A stretch of DNA of 64,000 bases from CAYRFF01 sp964436125 (GTDB lineage Bacteria > Bacteroidota > Bacteroidia > Chitinophagales > Saprospiraceae), in NCBI GenBank assembly GCA_964436125.1, contig CAYTBT010000002.1:1-64000 (forward strand), in the 5' to 3' direction. Positions 47,045 to 58,100 of the stretch are shown here, piece by piece (positions within the stretch are counted from its first letter, which is position 1; every line of letters starts with the position of its first letter). The translations under genes and the position numbers were made by a program. Under the pieces are notes generated by a model, which searched no databases, was not told where the DNA came from, and worked only from the letters and a program-made list of their open reading frames with translations.

Positions 47045-47461
47045 CTAGTCATCCAGATGTCCCAGGTATTCTTGCAGTATCAAGACTGCACTCATTACAT
47101 CTACACGTCCGGGCTCCTTCCGCTTTTTTCTCGACAATTCTGACTGAATTAACAAACTCTCTGCTCTCATAGAAGTGTATGCTTCATCTTGCATATCAAT
47201 TTCTAGATTTTTATACCGCTTCCGCAAATGTCGTTGCAGTCCCACAATATCACCGTAGAATGCAGGATGTGTTCCGTCCTTATGCGTCGGCTCTCCAAAT
47301 ACAATTTTCTCAACATCCTCGCTTTTTATATAAGCGTCCAGAAATTGTTTTAACTCACTCGTTTTTACTGCTTTTAATGGGTTCACTATAATCTGGAGTG
47401 GATCCGTAACCGCGATTCCACAACGCTTAGTTCCATAATCAATGCCCATTATCCTGCCCAT
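47045..47461 (-). CDS. ruvX: YqgF/RuvX family nuclease
   Basis: 138 aa, RNase H-like fold. GIDYGTKRCGIAVTD carries the first catalytic Asp, VFGEPTHKDG the Glu region, and DMQDEAYTSMRAE and RVDVMSAVLILQEYL the later acids. The family processes the 5' end of pre-16S rRNA and was named as a putative Holliday junction resolvase. Located upstream of def. It contains a CGCTTCCGCAAATG motif copy (47217-47230). Confidence 0.94.
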   Translation of the reverse strand: MGRIMGIDYGTKRCGIAVTDPLQIIVNPLKAVKTSELKQFLDAYIKSEDVEKIVFGEPTHKDGTHPAFYGDIVGLQRHLRKRYKNLEIDMQDEAYTSMRAESLLIQSELSRKKRKEPGRVDVMSAVLILQEYLGHLDD

Positions 47462-47651
47462 CTGTATTTCTGTTTATTTCTTAAAAATTCATTCCCGGAA
47501 GCCGGGAATGAAGCCATAGTATCGTGTATTCCATAGATTTATTTCCGGAAAAACAGCCAATACTCTTCCTAGGACAAAACTAAGAAGAACTTGGCACAGA
47601 CTTTGCAATGAATACAATATAATTGAGTTCATAGTTTTATTTAATGAAAAA

Positions 47652-47681
47652 GACCCCGTCCGCTTAAAGCGGATCGGGGTC
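47652..47681 (-). terminator. terminator of the 1349-aa HYR gene
   Basis: GACCCCG-TCCGCT, loop TAA, AGCGGA-T-CGGGGTC forms a 13-bp stem with one bulge. On the minus strand it is followed by TTTTTCATT, so it terminates the gene ending at 47740. Confidence 0.85.
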
Positions 47682-47739
47682 CCATCCCAAAAACAGTAAA
47701 CAATTCATTTCAGGTTATCGAAATAACCTATTTCTTGAG

Positions 47740-50700
47740 TTACTCAATAATCACCATTTTCTTGGTAGCTGAGAACTCTTCAGAAGAGAACTTGTAGAAT
47801 ACAACACCAGAGATTCCGAGTTGATTTTTCTCGATTGTAATCTCATTGTATCCTTGGTGGAATTGCTTCTCAACTGACATCAATAATTTACCGGTGATGT
47901 CGTAGAACGACATAGTACCGTGCAGGTCTTCAGCTAGTGTAAGCCCTATAACCGTAGTTCCGTTAACCGGATTCGGTACGTTCTGGTAAAGTGCATATTG
48001 ATCTGTTGAAACTCCTCTGAATTCTACCGTAAAGTCTTTCTCTACGTTATTGTCAACTACGAGTGACTCGGTAACTTCATTATTAAAGTCCAATGCCTCT
48101 GAAAGCATTCCGGCTTGATTACTGTGGAAGACGAGGGTAAAGAGTGTCTCGTTTTCATCCACATTGTGAGCATTCACATCGTTCCAGCTCATTGTAATTA
48201 AACCGCGCTTTACAGATGCATAGTTTTCGTTTCCTACTTCAAGAACTCCAGATTTGATACTTAAGAAATCAAGAACTGCAGCGTTGTACTTCATAGAGTA
48301 CTGAAGAGCGAGGACATTCTGAAGGTTATTGGCTTTCACCGGTACTTCAACGATGTCTCCTGCTTCAAAGTCCACATTCTGGATGGCTGCAGCAACTGCT
48401 TCACCTCTCGTATCAGCGCCCTGTAGTCCAGGTATATCGACAGTGTTGTTCATATCACCGACCTTCACACCGTAGAAATTCAAGTTGTTTAACTCGCTTT
48501 CTAGATTTGTGATGCTATAGCTACTCGGGATATCTTCATTGAGGATATCACTTCCTACGCCATCAAATTCATATCCCTTCTCAATAAATCTCCATGATTC
48601 ATTATTGGGGAAAGTTGTATTCAATCCGAGGATCGTTTTCCGTAAAGCTACAAGGTCAAGGACCGTGATACGTCTGTCGTTATTGATATCCGCAGCAAGA
48701 ATTAAGTACGGATCAACGATGTCATTCATTCCCAAGATATATTGCTGTATCAAGGTTAAATCCCATGTTGTAACACCGTTCAATACATTATTATTAAATG
48801 TAGGGCTTACAACATAATTCCCATTCTGTGCAACATTGTTAAACTCATAATCTCCCTCGCTGTCTGTCTTGGCAACCTTATTGGCTTCTCCTTGTAGTTC
48901 AACTGAAACAGCCGGCAATTGATAATCGGATGTTGTAGTTATTGTGCCGGCTACAAGGGTACTAGGTCCTGTATTTCCAGGTCCGCAAGGTTCACTCGGA
49001 TCATTGGCTTGAATGAGAATATAAGTACGTACGTGTGCATGCGTACCATTGCTTGCGTGAATCCATAACTCTACAGGAACTTGACCTACATCATCGCAGG
49101 TATAAGTTCTCGTTGTATCCGTAGGATCAGCAGAGAATGATAATGTAAATGGTAGTCCACAACTGTGGAAACTTCCAGCATCAAGTATTTCAACATTAAT
49201 AGTCACTGAAGCACCATCGATAACACCATCACCATCAGAATCTTTTGGATTTAACTCAACGGCTAAACCATTATATGCAATCGGAGTACCTGCTTTCTCA
49301 TTAGTAACTGTGAAGGTATAGCTACAAGTGCTTACATTACCACAGTGGTCAGAAACAACCCACTCTATTTTGTGTGTACCATATCCATAATCACCGGAAG
49401 CATCATTTCCTTGACCACTGATATCATAAGTTCCGTCGTTTCCTGTATCAATTCTATAAGAATAAGACAACATATCCGCAGGAGTGCAATCATCTGTTGC
49501 TGATTGTGTTAATGAGATATAACGACTATCGCAATCAGGATTGGAACTTGATAGTGTTATATCAGCGCAATTTCCATCAAATGTCGGTGCGATATTATTC
49601 ACAACTTTAATTGTCTGGCAGTATTCATAAGCTTGACATTGATCGCAGTCTATACAGAAATCAAATACTGACCAAGTACGCAATATCTTAAAGCATCCTG
49701 ATTCAACATCTCTGAATACAAGATCTTCATAAGTATCAGCAACCATATCACATGGTCCTTCAATCAATTCCGGTGTTCCATCTTCTCCGATGCTGTTCAG
49801 ATACTCAGGAGTAAGTGAATCTACATCGCAAGCAAGATTAGTCAATGTGATGTCTTCCGGCCAGATAACATCCGTCTCAGGGTTAAATGGATGGAAGTTT
49901 ACAATATTGATGTATTGTGTGCAAGTAGCAATTGTCTGTCCCATGCTATTTACTGCAGAGAATACACGCTCAATAACACCTGTGCCACAAGATTCTGTAA
50001 TCAAGGTAGCGTCTTCTACAATGGTCACATTACAATTATCATAAGCATAACCATCTTCTCCTACTTTAATCGCTCCCTCGCTGTCATCCGGATCCGGATC
50101 AATCACGATATCTTGTACCGGGCTCATATCATTGGGATCTGTTAATACTCTTACAGTTCCGAATTCACTTAAGTCATTCATATCATAAGCGTAAGTACAG
50201 CTTATTTCAATGTCGTCCGGACAAGTTAAGTACGGCTCAATAACATCTTGAACTTCTACTTCTACCGTGCAGATATTGTAATTCCCGGATGCATCAAATA
50301 CACGAAATTGAACAGTAACCGGCGTTCCTAAATCGCTACAGCAGAATTCCACATAAGAACCCCAGTCATCCGGTGCTCCTGTTCCGCATTGTCCATCGAC
50401 TCTACGTACGTCCATAGAATCAAGTTTACAGTTATCATAACTTCCATCGTCAAATGTCGTTGCATAAACTCTTGATGTTCCATCTACACCTAGTGTAGTC
50501 ACGGTATAATGGTCACATACTGCAATCGGTGCTGCGCCATCGAGTACTGTTACCACAAGTGTGTCTGTTCCCTCTAGTAAGCAATTGTTATATGCTTTTA
50601 TAACGATTTCATTATCTCCTGCATTCAACTCAAGGTCAACAGGTTGAGGAGTAGTCAAAGATTCAAAACCACCGGGATATTCAACATAATATTGTGAAAT

Positions 50701-51789
50701 CGTTCCGCAATCCTCTGTTACTTGAGCAGCAGGGATTGTTACAGAAGCTGTACAATCATTATTATTGGCTGAGACAGTAAAGTCGGCCGGTGCTTGTACT
50801 TCAGGTCCGGTAGTATCAATAACTTCAATAATCTGAACGTAAGTCTGCGTTACTTCCGTATTACACCACCATTCAGTAGCAGTGAACTTACGGATAATTC
50901 TCGTCTGCGTGCAACCACATGTTCCACATGGCACCTCAAAATCCTCTACGTCTATAACTACACAGCATAGTGAAGGAGGTACAGGAAACATCGGTACACC
51001 GCGATATGTGGGAACACCTACACCAGGTTCCCCAACATCGGGATAGTTATTATTATTAGTGTCTGTCCAGTTGGATTCATCACACAATAAAGCTGTGCTG
51101 TCTGCACGGGTTAATGAATCCGGCATAGTAAGCTCATCCATGTTGAATCGTTCAACAAATAATGTGTCGTGACATACTTCAGAGACATTGCCTTGTGCAT
51201 CAACAGCAACGATTTCCCTGACTATTCCTTTGATTAAAGTGGAATCGCAAGGGATATCAAATGGTGTTTCACTGAGCACGTTAAAGGTTATGTCTGCGCT
51301 AGGCGTACAATTATCTGTAGCAATAGGGAAAGGTGGCTCACCTGACTCTAAGCATGATATCGTATCGTTGACACATTGTACAACTGGAGCTGTAAAGTCA
51401 CAGATTATTGCCTGTGCACAACAGTCAGTACAATTTCCCGGAGGTACACCTTCTTCATGTACACATACGGATAATGTGTCTCCTACGTATGAACAATCAA
51501 TGATACCGTCAGGAATTATGTTCCCTTCTGCATCATATACGGTAGCAACAAGTCCGCTACAACCGGGAGCATTTAATAAAACATCTTCTACCGTAATGGT
51601 ATCTGTACCATTATTGCCGATAGCAATGTTTACTGTCCCTGCAACGGTAATGTTGCATTGGGCATGTACCAATGAGGACATACCCATAAATAATACAAAG
51701 AGTAAAAACCAAAGCGAAAATTGTAACTTACTGTTTGCTTTAACTTTTAGCTCTCGTCTGTTACGAAAAGTAAAATTCGTCTTCCTCAT
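47740..51789 (-). CDS. secreted HYR-like/dockerin protein with T9SS sorting domain
   Basis: 1349 aa with a late signal peptide after a basic N-terminus (SLWFLLFVLFMGMSSLVHAQ, about 25-45). It has Cys-rich HYR/Ig-like modules (about 45-880, repeated D.TGPEVQAPAD, APIAVCDHYTV, EPYLTCPDDIEISC). Then a CarboxypepD_reg-like domain (about 940-1000), two dockerin-like helices (GVTTWDLTLIQQYILG and a Ca2+ loop ADINNDRRITVLDL), a cohesin-like domain (about 1120-1230) and a T9SS type A domain (about 1265-1349, PNPVNGTTVIGLTL to KKMVIIE). It is a clear paralogue of the 999-aa protein, sharing motifs such as VEFCC and TYEDLVFR. It lies in a minus-strand surface-protein block. Confidence 0.88.
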   Translation of the reverse strand: MRKTNFTFRNRRELKVKANSKLQFSLWFLLFVLFMGMSSLVHAQCNITVAGTVNIAIGNNGTDTITVEDVLLNAPGCSGLVATVYDAEGNIIPDGIIDCSYVGDTLSVCVHEEGVPPGNCTDCCAQAIICDFTAPVVQCVNDTISCLESGEPPFPIATDNCTPSADITFNVLSETPFDIPCDSTLIKGIVREIVAVDAQGNVSEVCHDTLFVERFNMDELTMPDSLTRADSTALLCDESNWTDTNNNNYPDVGEPGVGVPTYRGVPMFPVPPSLCCVVIDVEDFEVPCGTCGCTQTRIIRKFTATEWWCNTEVTQTYVQIIEVIDTTGPEVQAPADFTVSANNNDCTASVTIPAAQVTEDCGTISQYYVEYPGGFESLTTPQPVDLELNAGDNEIVIKAYNNCLLEGTDTLVVTVLDGAAPIAVCDHYTVTTLGVDGTSRVYATTFDDGSYDNCKLDSMDVRRVDGQCGTGAPDDWGSYVEFCCSDLGTPVTVQFRVFDASGNYNICTVEVEVQDVIEPYLTCPDDIEISCTYAYDMNDLSEFGTVRVLTDPNDMSPVQDIVIDPDPDDSEGAIKVGEDGYAYDNCNVTIVEDATLITESCGTGVIERVFSAVNSMGQTIATCTQYINIVNFHPFNPETDVIWPEDITLTNLACDVDSLTPEYLNSIGEDGTPELIEGPCDMVADTYEDLVFRDVESGCFKILRTWSVFDFCIDCDQCQAYEYCQTIKVVNNIAPTFDGNCADITLSSSNPDCDSRYISLTQSATDDCTPADMLSYSYRIDTGNDGTYDISGQGNDASGDYGYGTHKIEWVVSDHCGNVSTCSYTFTVTNEKAGTPIAYNGLAVELNPKDSDGDGVIDGASVTINVEILDAGSFHSCGLPFTLSFSADPTDTTRTYTCDDVGQVPVELWIHASNGTHAHVRTYILIQANDPSEPCGPGNTGPSTLVAGTITTTSDYQLPAVSVELQGEANKVAKTDSEGDYEFNNVAQNGNYVVSPTFNNNVLNGVTTWDLTLIQQYILGMNDIVDPYLILAADINNDRRITVLDLVALRKTILGLNTTFPNNESWRFIEKGYEFDGVGSDILNEDIPSSYSITNLESELNNLNFYGVKVGDMNNTVDIPGLQGADTRGEAVAAAIQNVDFEAGDIVEVPVKANNLQNVLALQYSMKYNAAVLDFLSIKSGVLEVGNENYASVKRGLITMSWNDVNAHNVDENETLFTLVFHSNQAGMLSEALDFNNEVTESLVVDNNVEKDFTVEFRGVSTDQYALYQNVPNPVNGTTVIGLTLAEDLHGTMSFYDITGKLLMSVEKQFHQGYNEITIEKNQLGISGVVFYKFSSEEFSATKKMVIIE

Positions 51790-52189
51790 GAGATCTTAGT
51801 TTTAATTATTAAATAATATCTAATTATATAGTCAAAGCAAATGGGATGGTAAAACGCCATTTACTGCTATAACCGAATTAGTTAAACTCGTTCTGATATG
51901 AGGTATGAAAAGAATCTCCTGATGAATTTTACTTCACCTACTTTCCCGTATTACAGGATCTATAAATCAATTGGTTGTTTTCTTCGTAGCCTTTGGTTGG
52001 AGTAGCTACTGTATAGATAGTCTAAAAGGTTGGGTTTTTATCCTATCTGGAAGCAAATATATTATAAATTGTTATAATCTGTCGTATTTCAATGTTGGTA
52101 TTTTTGATATTGCGCTATGGTGTAATACATAAAAAGGGCTACTTTTTACGGTAGCCCTTTATGAAATTCTCTATATGGATCGATAAGAT
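51790..52189. other. intergenic within the HYR gene block
   Basis: 400 bp with no gene. It contains the terminator of the giant HYR gene (52133-52160) and presumably the promoter of the 1349-aa gene, which I cannot pinpoint. Confidence 0.5.
52133..52160 (-). terminator. terminator of the giant HYR gene
   Basis: Perfect 10-bp stem AAAGGGCTAC/GTAGCCCTTT with an 8-nt loop, 30 bp after the stop codon on the minus strand, followed by TT on that strand. Confidence 0.85.
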
Positions 52190-55100
52190 CTACATCTTTA
52201 TGAACCGCTTCGTCGCAAAGAATTCATCTGTTTCAATCGTATAATAATACAATCCGGCAGATGGGATATCTCGTGAGTCAAGTCTCACTGCATTATATCC
52301 CTTTCTTCCTTGAATTTCTCTGTGTATAATTACAGAACCATTCTGGTCATAAACCTTAAAGCTTACGAGATCTTGATACGGAAGCGTAAAGCCTATCCGA
52401 GTTATATCAGACATTGGGTTAGGTTCTGCACTGAAGAGTGCAAAATTTCTACCCGTTGATTCTGTAATTCGGTGTTCTAGCCTTATACTCGCTTGTTGCT
52501 TTCCTTCAAGATAGATTTCAGGCATTAGATGGCTGTACTTATATAATAAGCGTGGCGTTATTTCACTTCCGAGGTTTACGACTAGTAATGTTTCCCCGGC
52601 GGATAATTTATTTACACCATCATTTGCGTAAGCTAGATACATCTCACCATTCACAATTCTATAATCTTTCTCCGAGAAGTCAGACAGAGTTGAGCTCACC
52701 TTCAGTACATCGGTGTTCTGTAAGCTCAAGGTAAATTGTATACCTTCAATAGCGAGGTCACGACTTGTCTCAATAATGAGTTGATAAATTCCATTCTGCT
52801 TCTTAATCCTCCAATTCAATGGAATATCCGATCGATACTCCACGGCACTATTTAATCCTGTCCTATAGGAGCCATTAACATCTCCTTTTTTGGTTGCAAT
52901 CAGATTAAGCTCTACATTCTCCTCATTAAAGTAGCCGATATTATAACTCTGTTCAAGTTCCTCCGGATTATGAGACTTCAGGTAAGCATCCATATCGAAG
53001 TCAGCAGCATTTATATACCAGCTCTTTCCGTCTTGGAACTCATCTTCATATCCTAGAATCATTCTCTTCAAGCTCACCACATCGACAAAGCTCAGATAAG
53101 TAGATTTATTGACATCTGAAGCGAGGTACTGGTATGACGAGGTGAAAATATCCTCACCGAGCACTTCCTTGTACATCAAGAGCAGGTCATAAGTAGATAC
53201 ACCTCTCAACGGATTATCTTCTTTATCAACTCTCAATTTATAAGAAGTCATCCTAGGGATATCTGTGAAAGAGTATTTTCCTTCCCTATCGGTACTAGTT
53301 TCAGCTACAATTGTTCCATTATTCAGCAATTGTAGATCCACATTTCTTACGGCATCTCCGCTCCAGTTCACTACTTGTCCATAGATATTCCCTACAAGTG
53401 GAGACCCACAGTAATTATTCGGGTCATCAATGCTTATGGCAAGTGTACAACTTCCGATAACAACGTCTCCTTGATATACATTTACAGTTCCATTGAAAGT
53501 GTACGATCCACTTACAAGACTATCGCAGGTAATTATTCTTATTGAATCTGCGGGATCAGTTGCACTCCATGAAGCGCTGAAGCTGGATCCACAAGAAGCA
53601 CTGAGGTTCACGTAATCATTAGCATTCAAGCTTACTGTACCAGTAGGGCCCATGTGAATAGGTCCACTCGGTGGATTACATGATATCGGTAATATTCCAC
53701 TAGGCACTACGCTGATAATTGTACTGTCGCTTCCGATATTGCCACAAGAGTCTTCAGCATAGAAATAAACTACATGTGTTCCTACCGGATAAGTCCCGCT
53801 CGCATCAGCTCCCGTATTGTCGTCGGCATAAATTGAGCTATTATTATAATCTGCAATCCCCATACAATCCGTGCCTGTAGCCGGGGCAAGATTAACCACA
53901 GCCATGCAATTACTTCCTGCAACAACTACTGTATCTGCAGGTGCGATTGCCACCGGTGCTATCGTATCTACAATCAGTATCGTCTGCTTCAATAAGATAT
54001 CATTTTCTGTACTCGTCGGATCATGGAAACAATGATCGTGGATATAATAGAATATATCATATCTCCTGCATACATTAAGGGGTACTTTAGGCTCGATGAT
54101 AATACTATCAATAGTCCATGTATTACATAAATTCAAGGACGGATCGAGTATCGGATAATCATCCGGCGTCAGTATCGAATCACAACTTCCCTTAGTAATA
54201 CTAAATTCATATATAAAATCATCCATTTCCAGCTCCCTTATATTCCCATTAAATATGATTGTCTGACTACAAGTACTTGTATTTCCTTGTGCATCAATTG
54301 CCGTAAATGTCCTTACGATTGAGTCAACTGAGCAGGAATCCTGGAAATATGTAACTGCTTCAATAAGTGTATCAAGATCGCAATTATTCACTACAGTCGG
54401 TGTGCCATATATCGATAAATCTGCATATCCGGAGCCACAATCTGCTATTGTGTCAGGCGGACAGAGAAGAATAGGAGATAAAGTATCTATAACATCCAAT
54501 ACTATAAATATTGAGTCCGCATTTCCTTCTATATCCGTTGCTGTCACTTTAATCGAGTCAAATTCTGAATAATTTTTCTCTGTACCCGGTAAAGGTGATT
54601 GTTCAATTGTAACGGAACTACAGTTTTCAGTAACTGTAACCAGATTATATACCGATGGCACAATATACCTGCAATCCTGATCCATGGTAACCGTCAATGT
54701 ATCCGGTCCACTGAGAGACGGAGTTATTGTATCGGTAAATATAAGTGGGAATTCACAAGTATCCGATGCGATATTATTGGATACAATTATCTCTACTATA
54801 GTATCGCCGTTAATTACCGCTCCTGCTGCCGGAGTCTGGGTAAAGCTTACCTGACCATAAGCCGGGCAGCTGATAATTTCAATACCGCTATAATCCGGCA
54901 TTGTTGATACACAATTCTGATCTGCGTAAGCTGTGTCTGAGCCCGGACAGATTATTTCAATAGGTATTGTGTTTTCTACCGTAACAACAAAGGTACACGT
55001 AGATACATTTCCGGCTTCATCTACGACGTAGTATGTTACTTCTGTATCACCCAATCCATAAAGACTATCTGCTTCTGTTGTCGATGTATAGCTATTATAA

Positions 55101-58100
55101 ATTGCGTCTATACCACACACATCATTCACGATAGGACCATCCACATCAACATATATTTCACATGCACTACCGTCTATTATCACTAGCGTATCAGTCGGAC
55201 ATAGAATCTGTGGAGCTACTGTATCTATCGTTTCAAGATAAACGGAACAAGTATCACTATTTCCGGATGCATCGCTTGCAATGATTATTACAGTAGTATC
55301 ACCATTGATGAATTCTCCTATACCAGGCACCTGGTTAAGCACAATGCTATCACTCGGGGTGCAATTATCTGTTACAATAAGATTGGCCAGCAGATCCGGT
55401 ACTTCATAAGTACAGGTACTATCCGGTTCAACTGCTATTGTATCTGGTGGACAGGTAATTACCGGTGCTATCGTATCAACTGCATTTATATATACCGTAC
55501 AAGTGTCGCTATTTCCCGATTTATCGCTGACTACTATTACCACTGTAGTATCTCCTCCGATTATCTCCCCAGCATCTGGTTCCTGCGCAAGTGCTAAGCT
55601 ATCTCGCGGATCACAATTATCACTCACTGTTAAAGTGCTAAGGAAATCCGGTACTTCATAGGTACAATTTCCTCCGACCATAACATCAACCGTATCCGGT
55701 GGACAGCTTATTACGGGTGCTATCGTATCAATTAAGTTCAAGTTTATATCTATTGTCCTTGAATTCCCCGATTCATCACTTACTGTAATATGAATTACTT
55801 CAGTTCCCGCTCCGGTAAATATCGTTCCTAGTGGTGGATCATAACTATAAGTAAAATTACTTGAACAATTATCTGTTACCACTAGACTATCCTTGAAATC
55901 TTCTAGCGTATAGCTACAATTCCCATCTAAAATTCTCGTAATGCTTCCCGGTCCACTTACTTCCGGCGCTATTGTGTCAATTGCACTGAGATATACTGTA
56001 CAAGTATCACTATTTCCGGATGCATCCATTGCTACGATAACTACCGTTGTATCTCCACTTAAGATTTCACCGGCAGACGGTGTCTGTGTAAGCACCACAC
56101 TATCTGATGGCGTACAATTATCCGTAACGGTCAAATTACCAAGGAAATCCGGCACCTCATACTCACAGAGACTGTCAACTGCTACCACAACCGTATCCGG
56201 TGGACAAGTAATAACTGGCGCCAATGTATCAACTGCAGTTATATGTACTGTGCAGGTGTCACTATTTCCGGATGCATCGCTCGCTACAATGACTACCGTC
56301 GTATCGCCACTTAATATTTCACCGGCAGACGGTGTCTGCGTGATTACCACACTATCTGATGGCGTACAATTATCCGTAACTGTCAAATTACCGAGGAAAT
56401 CCGGCACCTCATACTCACAGAGACTGTCAACTGCTACCACAACCGTATCCGGTGGACAGCTTATCACAGGTGCTATCGTATCAATTAAGTTTAAGTTTAT
56501 ATCTATTGTGCTTGAATTCCCTGATTCATCACTTACTGTAATATGAATTACTTCAGTTCCCGCTCCGGTGAATACCGTTCCTAGCGGTGGATCATAGCTA
56601 TAGGTAAAGCTACTTGAACAATTATCTGTTACCACTAGACTATCCTTGAAATCTTCTAATGTATAGCTACAATTCCCATCCAATACTCGCGTAATGCTTC
56701 CCGGTCCGCTTACTTCCGGCGCTATTGTATCTATCGCACTGAGATATACCGTGCAGGTATCACTATTTCCGGAAGCATCCATTGCTACAATGACTACCGT
56801 CGTATCGCCACTTAAAACCTCACCTGCAGACGGTGTCTGTGTAAGCACCACACTATCTGATGGCGTACAATTATCCGTAACTGTCAAATTCCCGAGGAAA
56901 CCCGGCACCTCATACTCACAGAGACTGTCAACTGCAACCACCACTGTATCCGGTGGACAGCTTATCACAGGTGCTATCGTATCGATTAAGTTTAAGTTTA
57001 TATCTATTGTGCTTGAATTCCCTGATTCATCACTTACTGTAATATGAATTACTTCAGTTCCCGCTCCGGTGAATACCGTTCCTAGCGGTGGATCATAGCT
57101 ATAGGTAAAGCTACTTGAACAATTATCTGTTACCACTAGACTATCCTTGAAATCTTCTAATGTATAGCTACAATTCCCATCCAATACTCGCGTAATGCTT
57201 CCCGGTCCGCTTACTTCCGGCGCTATTGTATCTATCGCACTGAGATATACCGTGCAGGTATCACTATTTCCGGAAGCATCCATTGCTACAATGACTACCG
57301 TCGTATCGCCACTTAAAACCTCACCTGCAGACGGTGTCTGTGTAAGCACCACACTATCTGATGGTGTACAATTATCCGTAACGGTCAAATTCCCGAGGAA
57401 ATCCGGCACCTCATACTCACAGAGACTGTCAACTGCTACCACCGCTGTATCCGGTGGACAGCTTATTACAGGTGCTATCGTATCGATCAAGTTTAAGTTT
57501 ATATCTATTGTGCTTGAATTCCCTGATTCATCACTTACTGTAATATGAATTACTTCAGTTCCCGCTCCGGTGAATACCGTTCCTAGCGGTGGATCATAGC
57601 TATAGGTAAAGCTACTTGAACAATTATCTGTTACCACTAGACTATCCTTGAAATCTTCTAATGTATAGCTACAATTCCCATCCAATACTCGCGTAATGCT
57701 TCCCGGTCCGCTTACTTCCGGCGCTATTGTATCTATCGCACTGAGATATACCGTGCAGGTATCACTATTTCCGGAAGCATCCATTGCTACAATGACTACC
57801 GTTGTATCGCCACTTAAAACTTCACCTGCAGACGGTGTCTGTGTGATTACCATACTATCTGATGGCGTACAATTGTCCGTAACTGTCAAATTTCCGAGGA
57901 AATCCGGCACCTCATACTCACAGAGACTATCAACTGCAACCACCACTGTATCCGGCGGGCAACTTATTACAGGTGCTATCGTATCGATTAAGTTTAAGTT
58001 TATATCTATTGTGCTTGAATTCCCTGATTCATCACTTACTGTAATATGAATTACTTCAGTTCCCGCTCCGGTGAATACCGTTCCTAGCGGTGGATCATAG

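Noticed and set aside
55941..58049. Repeated 117-201-aa open frames on the plus strand
   Set aside because: They are antisense to the giant HYR gene and repeat only because the underlying 501-bp units repeat.
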